Shown here piece after piece: positions 13,374 to 26,916 of a stretch of 64,000 nt of DNA. The stretch is taken from assembly GCA_026874595.1 (NCBI GenBank), contig CM049314.1:24625729-24689728 (forward strand), read 5' to 3'. Within the stretch, counting starts at the first letter, position 1; every line of letters begins with the position of its first letter. The notes under the pieces are model-generated. The model saw only the letters and a list, made by a program, of their open reading frames with translations, was not told where the DNA came from and ran no database searches. The position numbers and the translations under genes are program-made. Origin of the DNA: Sipunculus nudus (Eukaryota > Annelida > Sipuncula > Golfingiida > Sipunculidae).

Positions 13374-13625
13374 GTAAAGCACATCATAAGTGACATGCCA
13401 GGTTTGAGGGTATACTGTTAGTAATAGTACATACAGAGTAAAACACAAATATCATTAGTGACATGACAGAATTGAGGGTATTCTATTATTAATTATGCTT
13501 ACAGAGTATAACACAGATATCATAAATGACATGCCAGTTTTGAGGGTATACTGTTAGTGATTATGCTTGAATGGTAAAACACAGATGTCGTAAGTGACAT
13601 GTCAGAATTGAGGGTATCCCACCAG
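13374..13625 (+). repeat. 68-bp tandem array, about four units
   Basis: The core tgacatg(c/a)cag(g/a)(t/a)ttgagggta begins at 13391, 13459, 13527 and 13595, an exact 68-bp spacing. Units differ by scattered substitutions. Confidence 0.88.
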
Positions 13626-13939
13626 TAATTAGCAAACCTTGGGAAATTATTTCCCCTAGCATTCAGTTATAATAGTCAAAAATGGTGTTATTGTGTTTGG
13701 TTACTCACGTTTTAAATGATCACATTGTACCTGCTAAACTCTGATCGGAAACCTGGCTTCTCATAGCTTTGAAAGAGAACTGAATACCAGGCTGACAAGG
13801 CCACTAACCTCAGGTAAAGCAGTGAATCACAGTGCAGGTAAACACTATCACACTGATAAGGATTATATCTGACATATTAATCAGCCTGCAGGTGCAACTG
13901 TCTTCATCACCTTAACTTGGCAATTAGGTCATACTATGT

Positions 13940-14400
13940 GAATGGATCCAGAACCTGATGTTGGCCATTCTTCCTGTATGGATTGGCATTTGTGTGGATG
14001 CAAAACATGATGTTGGCCATTCTTCCTGTAAGGTATGGAATTGTATTGTTTGAAATCCAGAACCTGACTTTGGTCATTCAACTTGTAACGATTGGTATTG
14101 GTTTAGATCCAGAACCTGATGTTGGTCAGTCTTCCTGTGTGGATTGTTGTTGGTTTGGATTATGGATTAGTGATGGTTTAGATCCAGAAACTGATGTTTA
14201 TCAGTCTACCTGTGTGGATTGGCGTTGGTTTGGATCCAGAAACTGATGTTTGCCTCTATCTTTCTGTATGCAGGATTGGTGTTGGTTGGGATCAAAAACC
14301 TGATGTTGGCCATTCTTCAGTGTACATATGGATTTGACTTGGTTTAGATCCAGAATCTAATGTTGATAATTCATTCTGTAAATTGTTGTTGGTTTGAGCC
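13940..14400 (+). repeat. Degenerate tandem array, about eight units of 50-75 bp
   Basis: The core gatccagaacctgatgttgg recurs near 13944, 13996, 14055, 14106, 14180, 14233, 14290 and 14347, with ggattgg(t/c)(g/a)ttggttt between cores. Confidence 0.8.
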
Positions 14401-15397
14401 CTGCTGTATTTATTACTTCATACCAGTATGGATATATTTAACTTTTGTTTTCCAAACTGTGTTGATCATTATGTTGTTTTTGTTGACAGGGCAGTTAATG
14501 GGGGAAGTTTTTCAGATTCTGTTTATAAATATCCCTTTCGAGGAAATGATTAATGTGGTTTATTACATTAACTGTCATCAACATTGAATGTTGCAAGGGG
14601 CAGTTATATTACAGACGTTTGATTAATAACACTGGCAAAATATGATGTAACTATCCACCGATAAATTGGGCAAGCCATGATTGATTCTTCACCATAGCTG
14701 AGTGCTGTTAGTTTTTATCACAACTTGGAGAATTGATCCCATTAATAGTTCTCAAGTTTTGAGGATCTGTGTATTTGATTAGACAAGGCTCACATGATCA
14801 TGAAGCATGGGTTTTAAACTTGGCTGTGTGCATTGGCATGCCCTCAGCATCCAGGCCATGGAGTAGTTTCCATTACCCACTGACTGTGATGATCATGACA
14901 ACAGCAGTATGTTGATATGCAGGTGATGTAGGCTGTTAAATAATATTATGCCAGAGGACCCTTCTTGATTAATATATATATATTCTGTTTTTACAGTTAA
15001 GTTTATTCTTGATATCCCATGGGTGGTTCCTGAGGGATCTCCATATTGAACAAAACTTGGTAGTGGGAAAGTCACATTTCATGATTCATTGCACTAGACA
15101 GCCACATACTCTTAACAGCATGATAAAAGAATTCATATTTGGATGGGGCCTAGTAAGAACTTGAGAATGTCCCTTCTCTGCAATCACTGAAGTTTGTCGA
15201 GCAAGTAAAATTTCATGTGGAGCAAATACATGCTAGATGTTACTAACAAGCCTTACTGGGCAAGTGCTGTCAAAAGTTAATGTTGCACCCTGTAAAGATA
15301 CATATCAGGCACATATTGGACTGCATGAACTGTGCAAAGATCTACAGAATGAAAATATAGATGCATTCGTTTTTACTCCAGTCATTGGCATCATTGC

Positions 15398-15645
15398 TAT
15401 TACTTTGTGAACAATTAAGAACTTGTATTTTATGTCACCTAAGTAAGGTCTAATATTTGGTACCATTGTATGAAATGAACCATCTGTTTTGGGAACAATC
15501 AAGAATCGTTATTTTGTCTCACCTAAGTAAGGTCTAATATTTGGTACCGTTGTGTGAAATGAACCATATATTTTGTGAACAATCAAGAACTTTTATTTTG
15601 TCTCACCTAAGTAAGGTCTAATATTAGGTACTGTTGTGTGATATG
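15398..15645 (+). repeat. 84-bp tandem array, about three units
   Basis: The core cacctaagtaaggtctaata starts at 15436, 15520 and 15604, an exact 84-bp spacing. Confidence 0.9.
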
Positions 15646-17029
15646 CTATCTTTATAGGTTTACACACATTAGTATGGTCAGGTGATCATTTGTAACTTGA
15701 GATTCAGTACATGATAATTTATCAGTGACACTGACAAACCATCTCTGCTGCATGGTGGTTATGTAAATGGTTCTATTTTTTACCAGCTATCTAACTCTAT
15801 CCAGGTGATTCATAGTAACTCTACTTGCCATACTTACTGTTACAGGTGATTATTCAAGGGTGACACTTGATACAGTGACAGGCCTATATTATGATGTCTA
15901 GTATGCATTTCATTAACATGTTTGGCAGACCTCGAAATTATTTCTATAATCTAACAACCAGACTGGTTATTACCAATATTAAATATAATTTTATCATTTA
16001 TGATCATGATCTAACCTTGACCTGATCATTCATAGAAACATGACCTTGATGGGTAAGTCCAGGGCATCCTGCCTAAGCCAGCTAGGACTTTTCAATGATA
16101 AATAGATTGTTGTATTTCATTGTCTTAACATAAATTATGCATGTTGCATCATTGACATGAAAGCTGATGTTTCAGCTGCTAATAATTTGTCTTTGCATAC
16201 CTTGAGTTGACAAAACGTGTATTTGTGTGTAATATGATAAAACTATAGAAATGGTATTGTAAGGAATGCAAATCCTAATGTGGGATGCTCCCAAAATGGT
16301 GTTTGCATTCACTTATTTAGCCTTCATTCTCAGATTCATTCATCCATAAGTAACTGCACATTTGTGAATATTCATTGATGACATTCCTGAGTCCAGATCA
16401 TTTTCCAGATCCACAACAAATCTTATTGATTCTTCATTGGCCTATTTACTAAATGCCCTGAAAATTTCATGAGATTCTGTTCATGATTTCCTCATTTGTG
16501 AACAAACACACACACACAAACACACGCAAACTGGGATGAATGCACACTCTCCTGGCAGAGAAAAAAAAAACTTTGTTATTGGTTCTTATTTATTAGTATT
16601 GTATGTAGTTGATGACAAATTCTGTCAGACCCATTGTTATTGGGGGGAATTTGAGAAGTGTCTATGATCAGTGAAAAGTCAGAAAATTTCATTTTGCTGT
16701 AAAATAGAGAGTAGGAAATCTGTTATATTTGTCTTTAGTTTAAACAGCATAAATATGAAATGGATGATTGTCCATTACATTATCTTAGTTTCATTACATA
16801 CATGTGATGTTATTTTCTTTGTTTCTGCATGTTTAGTATAGCAACACTGAAGATGTGCCAAATGGGAAAAAATGGTGGCAAAAAATACCTGGAAATTTTG
16901 AAAAAGTTCATCAGAGAAAAGTCTGCAAAACATCAGAGAATTTAAGAGAATTTCATTATCATGAAATGCTGGATCTGTGATGAGTCATATAAGCCGTGAT
17001 TTATAATTTTAAATGGTCTTTTTTTGCAG
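15646..17029. other. Sequence 5' of the first recognised DP exon
   Basis: Probably intron, since it ends in a good acceptor at 17028-17029. A (CA)n run lies near 16506-16530. No upstream exon recognised. Confidence 0.65.
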
Positions 17030-17148
17030 GTCAAGGCAGCCCCATGAAGACTATCCTTGCGACCCCCACTAAAACCAACAGTGTGGAGTTGAAGGAGGAT
17101 TTAATACGATTCTGTAAAGAGACCGGCCTTGATCCCATGGCAAAAGAG
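17030..17148 (+). CDS. TFDP1: DP gene, first recognised coding exon
   Basis: The exon follows a polypyrimidine tract and tttttgcag, and ends at GAG before the donor gtgaga. It carries an in-frame ATG at 17044 ([10 protein letters not shown]...) and a second in-frame ATG at codon 32, reading MAKE. Joined to the next exon this gives MAKEAGLLELD, which parallels the MAKDAGL start of vertebrate DP1. The first ATG would therefore add a 31-residue extension. There is no in-frame stop between the acceptor and 17044, so coding could also begin in an unseen upstream exon. Start choice is uncertain; the exon itself is well supported by the phase-0 junction and the homologous end. Confidence 0.85.
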
Positions 17149-20100
17149 GTGAGACCTTCAACAAAACACAACATATGCTGGTGTGGTTTTCTCCCGTGGT
17201 TTTGTTAATTTTCTTTTTTTCCATTTCCTTCCATATATTCTCCCAGTTACAGATTAGTTATATAGGTTGCAGAGAGATTTACAGATGAATAATAAAGATA
17301 TCAAGGTCTTACAAAATTGCATCCGGGCTCAGTGTATGTGAATATATAATAATTTAAACTGAAATTGATCAATCCCATCATTTCTAATTGTATGTGGCCC
17401 AATTGTTAAGGAATTAGATTCAGGGGCCTCCTGACATGAAAGCCCCCCATTCCCCCATCCTATACTTTAATCCATTTGGGGTGAACAATTACAAAATGTT
17501 GAGCCCTCTACAATACTTGAGATATTTGCTCATAGCTTAATGACTTGGAAGGGGATTATTCCAAGCTGTTTGCCTTGAAAACTTGGTATCCAGAAGGATA
17601 AATAGAAACATTCATGTCATGATTATTGTCATCACCATTTAATGGACAGTGCCTGCAATGGGATATAGGCCTCTTTAAAGCTGGTGTGCTATCTAATAGG
17701 TTACCTACCATCCCCCCCCCTCTTCACAATGCTTGGAAATAAAAGAGAATGTTTGTGTAGGGTGTAAATTTAATGGCAGGTGCTTCATTCTTCGTGCGCA
17801 CACAAGTGTATTTCTAAATTCAGGGATCTGTTCACACAAGAACACAGGTACTGTGTGACTCTTTGTGACCTGAGTAAGTTTTAGTGTCACCTGTAAGGGA
17901 TACCTGCCATCACCTGTAATAGAGCTCTCTGCTATCACCTGGAGAGTGGCCCACGCTGTCCCCTGTAACAGGAAGTCTGAAGTCTCAGGTTGATAGTGTG
18001 TTTGTTGATGTTTGTGTTGGTATTCATATATTGTGTATGTAGTATGGCAGGATGAGGTGGGGGTGTCCAGATATTTTCCTCTGCAATTGCGAGAGCATTG
18101 TGTGATCTTTCAAATTACTAACAGCCTATCTACCAATGATAAACATGATGTTTTACGTCCCCTCCCCCCCCCCCCCCCCCCGGGAGATGTAGTTTTCACT
18201 GCCGTTGCCTGTAGGATATCTGGTGAAAGCGATAACTTTTGAAGGGCTGCATATTTTCCTCCAAAACTTTAAACACTCAATATTGGACTAGTTTGAAATC
18301 AGGTGACCTTGACCTTCATGTTCAAGGTCAAATCTACCGAAATGTGAAATTTTTAGGAACCTCATAACTTTTGAAGTATTTCATATTTTGTTCTCAAATT
18401 TGATACACCAATTGTTCCTTCCAAGTTCTCAGGCAAGTTCAAAACCCAGTGCCCTTGAATAGGTAAAGGGTCAAGGTCAGATCTGCTGAATTATAGTTAT
18501 AGTCTTGTGAACACGATAACTTTTGCAGTGCTCCATGGTTTCCTCCAAAATTTTAAACACTCATTGTTCCTACCACAATCTCAGAGGAGTTCGAAACCCA
18601 TTGACCTTGATCTTCATCTTCAAGGTAAAATCTGCCAAAATGTAAAGTTTTTGTGAATCACATAACTTTTGAGGTATTTCACATTTTGTCCTCAAATTTG
18701 ACACCAATTCTTTCTGCCAAAATCTCATCAGAGTTTGTAAAGAGACCTTGACCTTCAAGGTCAAATCTGCTGTAATCCAGAATCATTGTTTTGAGATGAT
18801 GCATATTTTTATAATGGATATTCCTTGTGTAGGTTATTTTAAGTAATGGTAAAAGTGCAAAAAAGGGACCCTTGTGAAACGTGGGAAAAGTGAAAATCGC
18901 AAAATTTTAACCTCGCGAAAAATAAGCTAACCACAGTATATGTTAACATATTTTTCATAAGCAGTGGAATAGGTATGGTTATGCTGGATTTAGTGTATAT
19001 GCCTCACAGTATACAGCTGATTATTAACGCTAGCAGAACTAGCATTTACACAGTTGTAATGAATTGTTGTTTGTATTTGGAATAATTATAAATTATAATT
19101 ATAAATATCTTTTCCTGCTCTGATGTTGATTTTTGTTCCTCAACACATCCTCAGGGTTAATACTTCAATTTTCATGAACATACTTTAAATATCAGAAATT
19201 TTAGATGAGCAGCAAAGATGAGATCACAGGGCAGCATATGCAAACCATAACCATTACAGGTTAACTTGTGAGCTAGCTAGGTGTAAATGACCCAGTAAAT
19301 GACAATATGGAATAACAATAACAAGCTCTGCAGAGTTCTTATTTTTTGTGCCATTCACTTACATTTGATTTGCTATTAAAGATTAATATAAATATTAATC
19401 ATAAAGAAATTGGTTTTTACCAGTATCTTGTACATGTATAGCTAATTGCTTTGATTTGTCAGAGCATCTCTGTTATATATCTGAGACAGTGACTGTGTCC
19501 CTCTCTTTGACACTTTTAGTGAACAAAGATTCAAATTGTTTTGAGTTCTTGGAATTTCACAATTATCCCATGCAGTTGTGGTCAGTTTTGAACTGCAGTC
19601 AGTGAGTTATGGCGGCCTCTCTTGGCTCTTGCTGGCCTGGCTTGGTGGCATCAGGTCTGTTGGATCTCAAAATTATGCTTAGGGAGCGCACAGGGCTGGG
19701 GTCTTGACCACAGCAACCTTTAGCCGTTGATAAAGCGGAAACATCTAAAGCAAGTTAATGACCAGGTGACATGCACTAAACAGGTACAGACAGCAAACTC
19801 AGGACAGCATTGACCACATGAAGTGCCTTTAAAGACCCAGTCACTAATGAATGACTGGTACACAGAGGAAATTACAGATGTTTAGCAGGCCAGGCATTTG
19901 TTAATACATTAATCAGATTAGGCTGGACATACAAAGCCATGAAATGCTACTCTCTGTAAGACACCTACATTGTTGTTCCCTTAAGGGTGGTTTATATAAT
20001 GGCAATTAACTTAAAACCTAGGTGTAGGACTGACAGATATATGTATATCCTGTCACAGGCGAAATTAGAATTCAGGCTGATTTTAAATCTGCCTAGGCGA

Positions 20101-23100
20101 GATTGAAATTCTGATTCCGCCTAGGCCAGATTAAAATCCTGTTATGATTATATGTAGGATTTCAATATCGCCTAGGCGGTTTTAAATCTGCCTAGGCGAA
20201 ATTGAAATTCTGATTTTGCCTAGGCCAGATTAAAATCCTAGCTTTATTCAATTGTTTGGTTTAATCATGTTGATTTTTTTTATAATTATTGCAGTTTATT
20301 CTCACATTTGGCTTGAAGAGATTTATCTGTTGAGAATTGTATATCTGAACATCTTAATGTATAGGACCATTTTAGGAATTTAAGATCTGCCCTGGCCAAC
20401 AAGACAGAAATTTTTATTTTGCTTTGTTTTAAGTGTAAGTCTTACAGAAACTTTGGATTTGGAAAAATCAGTTAATTGAGAACACTTTATCTTAATGAAC
20501 ATAAAAAATAAATGGATTTTTATAATCACTGATGCTAAAGAATGCTTTTCAGAAGTGATGGAATTTTTCTGACAGGTGGGTGAAATTTAAAAAAAAAAAA
20601 AGGTATATTTTCAGTCTGATTTTTTCAGGTTTCATAATTTATTTTTTGCCTTGGCAAATAACGTTAAATTTTGGCTTTTTATTAGCTGAAAGGGGCAAGG
20701 AAGATACAGGTATTTGAATACTTAGTTATTTATATTGTTTATTATAAATGGTGCATACTGCATATTTTAGAATGTGATTACTATGCAGTTATGGAATTGC
20801 TGAATGTTAAATATAATAAAAGAGTATCTTTTTATACATGTATTCTTGTAAGTTACTCTCAGAATATACATTTTCTAGTCTGTTTAATTCCCTCATTTAT
20901 TTATACAATAATATCTGTAATTTTTTGCAGCTACTCAATGTTCTGAGGCTCAATGTTCTTGTGTCCACTTAAAAGAAATAGGGAAAAAATATATCTTAAC
21001 AATAAGGTTGAGATATTCTAAAGTAGACTAGTGTATTTCAGGATATTTTAAAATTAACTGTATCTCTTAGTAACATCTAAAATAAAATATTCAGATATTC
21101 TCATGTAAACCAGTGTTTACAGATGTGTACATTAACATATTTTGTGTTGTTTTGTCAGTCTGCTAAAATTAAATTATTATTATTAAAAATGTTAAAAATA
21201 AAAGGACAACCCCAGTAAAGTCATGAGTGTAATAAATCAGAATTTATTTTAAGCTCAAGTTACTTGTTTAATTACTAATTTTATAATGTTATCATTAATT
21301 TTAAGATTAAACTTTTTAAGATGTACATTATAATGAAATAATCAGCATGATTAAACCAGATAATTGATTGAAGCAGATTAATAGCTAGGATTTTAATATG
21401 GCCTAGGCAAAATCAAAATTTCAGTCTCACCTAGGCAGATTTTAAATCCGCCTAGGCGAGATTGAAATCCTACATATGATCATAACAGGATTTTAATCAC
21501 GCCTAGGCGGAATCAAAATTTCCATTTGCCTAGGCATATTAAATCTGCCTAGGCGAAAAAGAAATTTTAATCTCGCCTAGGTGAAATCTAATTTTCAATC
21601 TCGCCTAGGCGGATTTTAAATCCGCCTGGATTCTAATTTCGCCTGTGACATATATAATTGCATGTATTGGAAATAAAGGATGATGGAAATGTACTTTATT
21701 CTTTCATCATTTGAAAGAAATTTGATCATCAGAAAATTCTGTAATAAGGCTTTAGTGCAGAAGTTTTGAACATCAGTAAATTCCCTTGAACTACCACTTC
21801 CTGGCATAAGCAGTTCGTTATTTGAAAAAGAGGCCACAGAACAGCTTTGTTTTAGGATTTCAGCACTTAAAGTACTCTTTTCAAATCATGTGTCAGCTAA
21901 AGCAAATGGTGCTTTTTCAAACCCTGCCGGATCCTCCAGGGAAAAAAGTTTTATTCATCTCTGAACTTCAGACTTTCACTCTTTCGAAGTCACAAAGTAT
22001 AATTTAGATTTTGATGGTAAATTTGATATTCAGATCAGTGTACATGTATATAAAACCTTAAGTTTTAGGACCTAACAATAACACACGTTCTGTGTCATGT
22101 GGTTTTCCTTCCCCCTATAGGACAGACCAATTGTCTGAACAAAGATGAAATGGATAACCATATGAAAATGGGTCTGAAATCATTCATAATTTTAGGTTAA
22201 TCTGAATTAATAAAGGAATGTGTGGCAGTAATTAAGAAATCCAGACGTCAAGAAATCTGCAGATCATGGATTTGTACTTGGGATATTCAGGCCAATTACA
22301 GATAAATCATTTTAATGCTTTAACCCCCACCCCCCCTCCCTTTTTCCCTCTGTATCAGAGTATGATTAATCTCCCAGTGTAAGAATGGTCCTTAGTGCTG
22401 TTACTATTATGTTTTCAATTTTAAGAGAATTAAGCAAAGAATAATCCACTGTACCCTGTAAATTAGACAAACACTCAGCAAGTTCCTTTAGTTAAGTGTC
22501 CGTAAAGATGATGCTCTTGCCATTATCTTAAGTGCTTCGCTATATTAAACATTTGGTAGAAACACCGGTCTTTGATAAAAGTACCATGTAGCAGGGGAGT
22601 TATCATTGAGATACATTGGCAATGTTGTGATTATAGACATGATTTATTTTATCAGAGTTTAAGGTGATCGCACCAGGTACTGATACCATATCAAGAGGTT
22701 TTATGCAGTGTTTTTGTATGACAGGTGTTTCTGTTTGTCTGAATATTGGAAAAAAGGGAGCATACATGTGAGATAGTCCTAGCTGATAGTGTGTAATGTA
22801 TGTTATACTGTGGTTGTCTTTATGAATTACGAATTAAAAAAGTGTAAGTTCAAAGATTTGTATTTATGATATCAGATCTTTACAATTGTCTGCCTTTAAG
22901 AAACATATTTAGTGCACACAGTGTTCAAGATAATTTACACATAATGATTGTAATTCTCTGTGAATAGATCTTGTATATTGTGAGATCACGAAAATGGAAC
23001 CCTCGCAGAACACTTAAAAATTTTAACCCTGCGAATATGAATCTGACCACATATTTTATAGCTGAGTATTTATTTCAGAGACTGACATTACTTGCAAGTT

Positions 23101-26100
23101 GCAACCCATGGGTACATGAAGCTCAGAATTATCAGTAGTTTATGGGGAGTCCATATCAGATAGTTCTTGTGCTGTGTACAGGTGCTTGTTCTGTCTTGAA
23201 TACCTCTATTGACACTCGAGGGTAGTTTGTGTAAATCTGTTATAGCAGCATCCACTTAAATGTCAGGCAATAACCTGAACTCTCAGCCTGTCACCAAAGG
23301 CCAATAAAACTACTGTATGTCCAACCTGTCTGTTTATTCATCCAGTAAAAGTACAGGTTTAATATACCTAGAGCGCATACCTCTACCAAGCCAAAACCGA
23401 TTTATCCAATACTTGGATGGCAAAATGTGATAAGTCAGGCCTGTAGACTTTGTGTTTTAGGAATTGAACATGAATATTTATATTGGATAGTGAAAACATG
23501 AAATGGAAGATTGTGAAATACCTGTGGTCCAATGTTAAATTATGACAGAGATAGATTGAAAGTGTGTTAAATATAATGCCCTTTGCAAGAGATACAAATA
23601 TAATGATTTAAGAAAATGAAACCAGTACTGTGACATGATGATAAAGTAGGGAGATTTTGAAGCCTAATGGTTTGTGAAGTGAAACCTGATTTGCTGGAGG
23701 GTGAAAGAAGATAATTAATCAAACAAAGTGAAACATGATTAGATAAGGGATGTTGTGACATGGGAGGTAATGGGACTTTTATTAGGTGATCTAATCACAG
23801 GGTGACACCCTGTCATTAACACCCAGACCCTGGTGATAGGCATGAGAGGATGAAACCTGATGAGGAGGGTAGGGGTGATTAGGGGGTGTCAGATATCTGG
23901 ATGAGGGAAGGGGTGGATTAAAGGAAAATCACCCTGGGAAAGGTTTAGTGTAGGCTTGCAATATTGGCCTTTAGACTTTAAAAGTGTAGGATCCTGGCTT
24001 TCATTACCTCACAGACACTATTACAGATTTTAAATTCAGAATGCCTGCAAAGCAAGCTTTGAATTCATCACACTCACAGCACCAAAATTATAAGGGTTTA
24101 TGATAAATGAATTTATAAATTGTATCTGCCATTCTCTTTGGGAATGGGCAGTTGAGCCTATATGTGCTGTATTCTATTTGAATAAAAAAGTTTTGATCTC
24201 AGCAATTATAGGATTTCCACTCAGGTGAGGACATTTCTCATGCCAGGAACAGTCCTACATTATCTGCTCTCATATATACGTCTTGGAACTTAAAATAGGA
24301 AGAAAAAATTGAGATGCTTCAGCCAAAAGTTTGGTTGAGCTTGAAAGAAGCCATGGTAGAATTTGCTGTAAATATCAGCATGTAGGGTACAACAGTGGTC
24401 TGGGTGCATAATCGAGGCCAGTACATCGATATTCAGCCACCACCCATTGTACACCCAGTTGATGAAATAAGCATCAATTGTCCGTCATGCAATAAGCTAG
24501 GGAAAATCTTAGTATGCCAGAGATGCAAAGAAAGATTTAGAACCTGATATCAACTATCATGCTTAATTTGAAATATCTTGTGGTTGGTGCCATCATTATC
24601 ACAATATGTATTTATAAAACATACAGCATTGAGTAATAATTTTATAACCATGTACAAATAATGTAAAAACAGGTCAGAATGTACAAAATTAGTTTGAATT
24701 TTACATGCACTCAAATCTTAACAACCAGTTCTGCCATTCAATTACTACAAAAAACAGTATGATAGATGAATTTATCCTGGCTGTCTCAGGAAGAGAAGAG
24801 CAGTCCTCCAAGAACTACCTGGGTACAGTAGTATTCATGAAATATTTCATAAATATTAGATATTGCTCTCACAGTCTTTTCTAAATTTTCCAAATGTCTC
24901 ACTTTTGCAGTAGAGGAAGTGCCTGATTATCCCACGCTGGAAATGAAACCATACTGCGCAATTAATGCCTGGTTTCTAGGAATCCTTGTCTCATTGAATG
25001 TGTGGGAATGGCTTTCACTTCCTTGCATACTGAAGCATGTGGTATTTATATGCTTAATGGGGGGTACAATCAAAATCTCTGGCTGTGTAGTGTACAGGAG
25101 ATAAAAAGTTTTAAAAAAGTAATTAAAGATAAACATATGACCCAATTTTTCCCTTGGTGCATCATTAAATGGTTTCAGGCCACAGGTTTCATTTATTACA
25201 CAGTGCATATGCTAGATTATGTCCATTATTCTATAATTTAAAGAGTTTCATTTTAGCAGGACCATTTTCTCTTGGCTTTTCAAATGCTAATATACATGAA
25301 AAACCAAAGAAAAAAAAATATTTTGCAGTTGCTTATATTTTTTTTCCAAAATTCAGCTGAGGGATGTGACCCATGGGTCCCTTGTTAATATACAGTATTT
25401 ATGTTAAGTTGGTAGCAAGTTTCAGTCTTCAGCTAAAAAGGTAATTGGGTCTTTAATAGTGAGAAATCAATGTGCAAGTGGTTAAAAATTAAATGTACAA
25501 TTAATACAGTGGTAGTATGTCTGCTGTATTGAGTTGCAAAATTTTAAGTCAAGATGTTCATGTCACATATTAAGTGTGTGAAGCTCTGAGAAGCAGTTAG
25601 TGATGGTGTGGGTCGTCAGCATCAAGGAACCACCTTACAGTGGTTTGTGTGCACTCAGCAAGGTTGAAGCATGGGTTAGATTTGCAAGTTCTTTGTTGTG
25701 ACCAGCTGCCGGAAGTGGCTTGGTGTCCCTGGTGTGGAGCTATTTTTGTCCCTCCTGATGTGTTTGTGTCCCAATTCCCCTGAGTTCAGCTCCTGTGTCT
25801 GTTCTCTGGTGGCATGTGTTTAGCTGAGGATCAAGAACAATGGTTTAAAGGAATGTTTGTCCAGGGAATATTGCCAGGGGGCACTTATCTTCCGTGATCA
25901 TCAGTCTGAGGCAGGATAAAAATATGCATCATCAGCCAATATTTAGTCATTTAAACATTGCCAGTAAATTAAAATTTTGCAACAAATACCCAGTGCATCA
26001 TCAGCAAATATTTAGTCATTTAATCAATTTCATTGGCAGTAAATTAAAAGTTTGAAACAAATATCCTTTCCGTCATCAGCAAATATTTAGTCATTTAAAG

Positions 26101-26881
26101 ATTGTCATTAAATTAAAAGTTTGCAATAAATACCCCACCTTTTTTTATATTCACATTTTTTCCTGGAAAACATTATTTCTCATGAACATCATGCATTTGA
26201 AATTGGCATGAAAACAATCGGCACAGTTTAAAATTCTCATTATTTAAGTTTATGAGGGTGTCAGGTGATAGTGAAATTATTTTAATTACTGGAGACATTG
26301 TACACAGGTAAAGAATTATTTGGGTCATTGTGTTCCTCAGCATATGCTTGCCTAAACTTAACACTAAATGATGATATAACAAACCTTGGTGGTTATTCTT
26401 TAACTTAGTAACATTGGGGGGGTGGGGGGTGCTGGAATTATCATTTGGTTCAAGTATGTGTGACCTCACAGCCTCAAGGCATGCAGACATTCGTGACATG
26501 GTTAATTGTATGGAACATTTTGACCAGGGTCTACATTTAATTGACCATAAAGTGATAACCAAAGGTCTGTTGAGCAAATATAATATGAAGGACACATCAT
26601 ACTGTGCAGCAAATATGGGCAAAATGAAAATTGTTAAAAATTGATCACAAGTTGTAACAGTTCTATGTGTAGCATTATCTGAATTATGTTATACAGTAAA
26701 ACCTGAGAGTTAAGACCACCTGATGTGCCACACCAAAAGTGGTCTTTAAGTCACAGGTGGTCTTAAGTCTCAGGTGGTCTAAGTCTCAGCATGAAGCAAA
26801 CAAAGAATATCAAGGCATATATGTCTACGTAAACATTTATTTATTTATTATAAAAATACATACCGGATATATATATATGTG

Positions 26882-26916
<35 letters not shown>

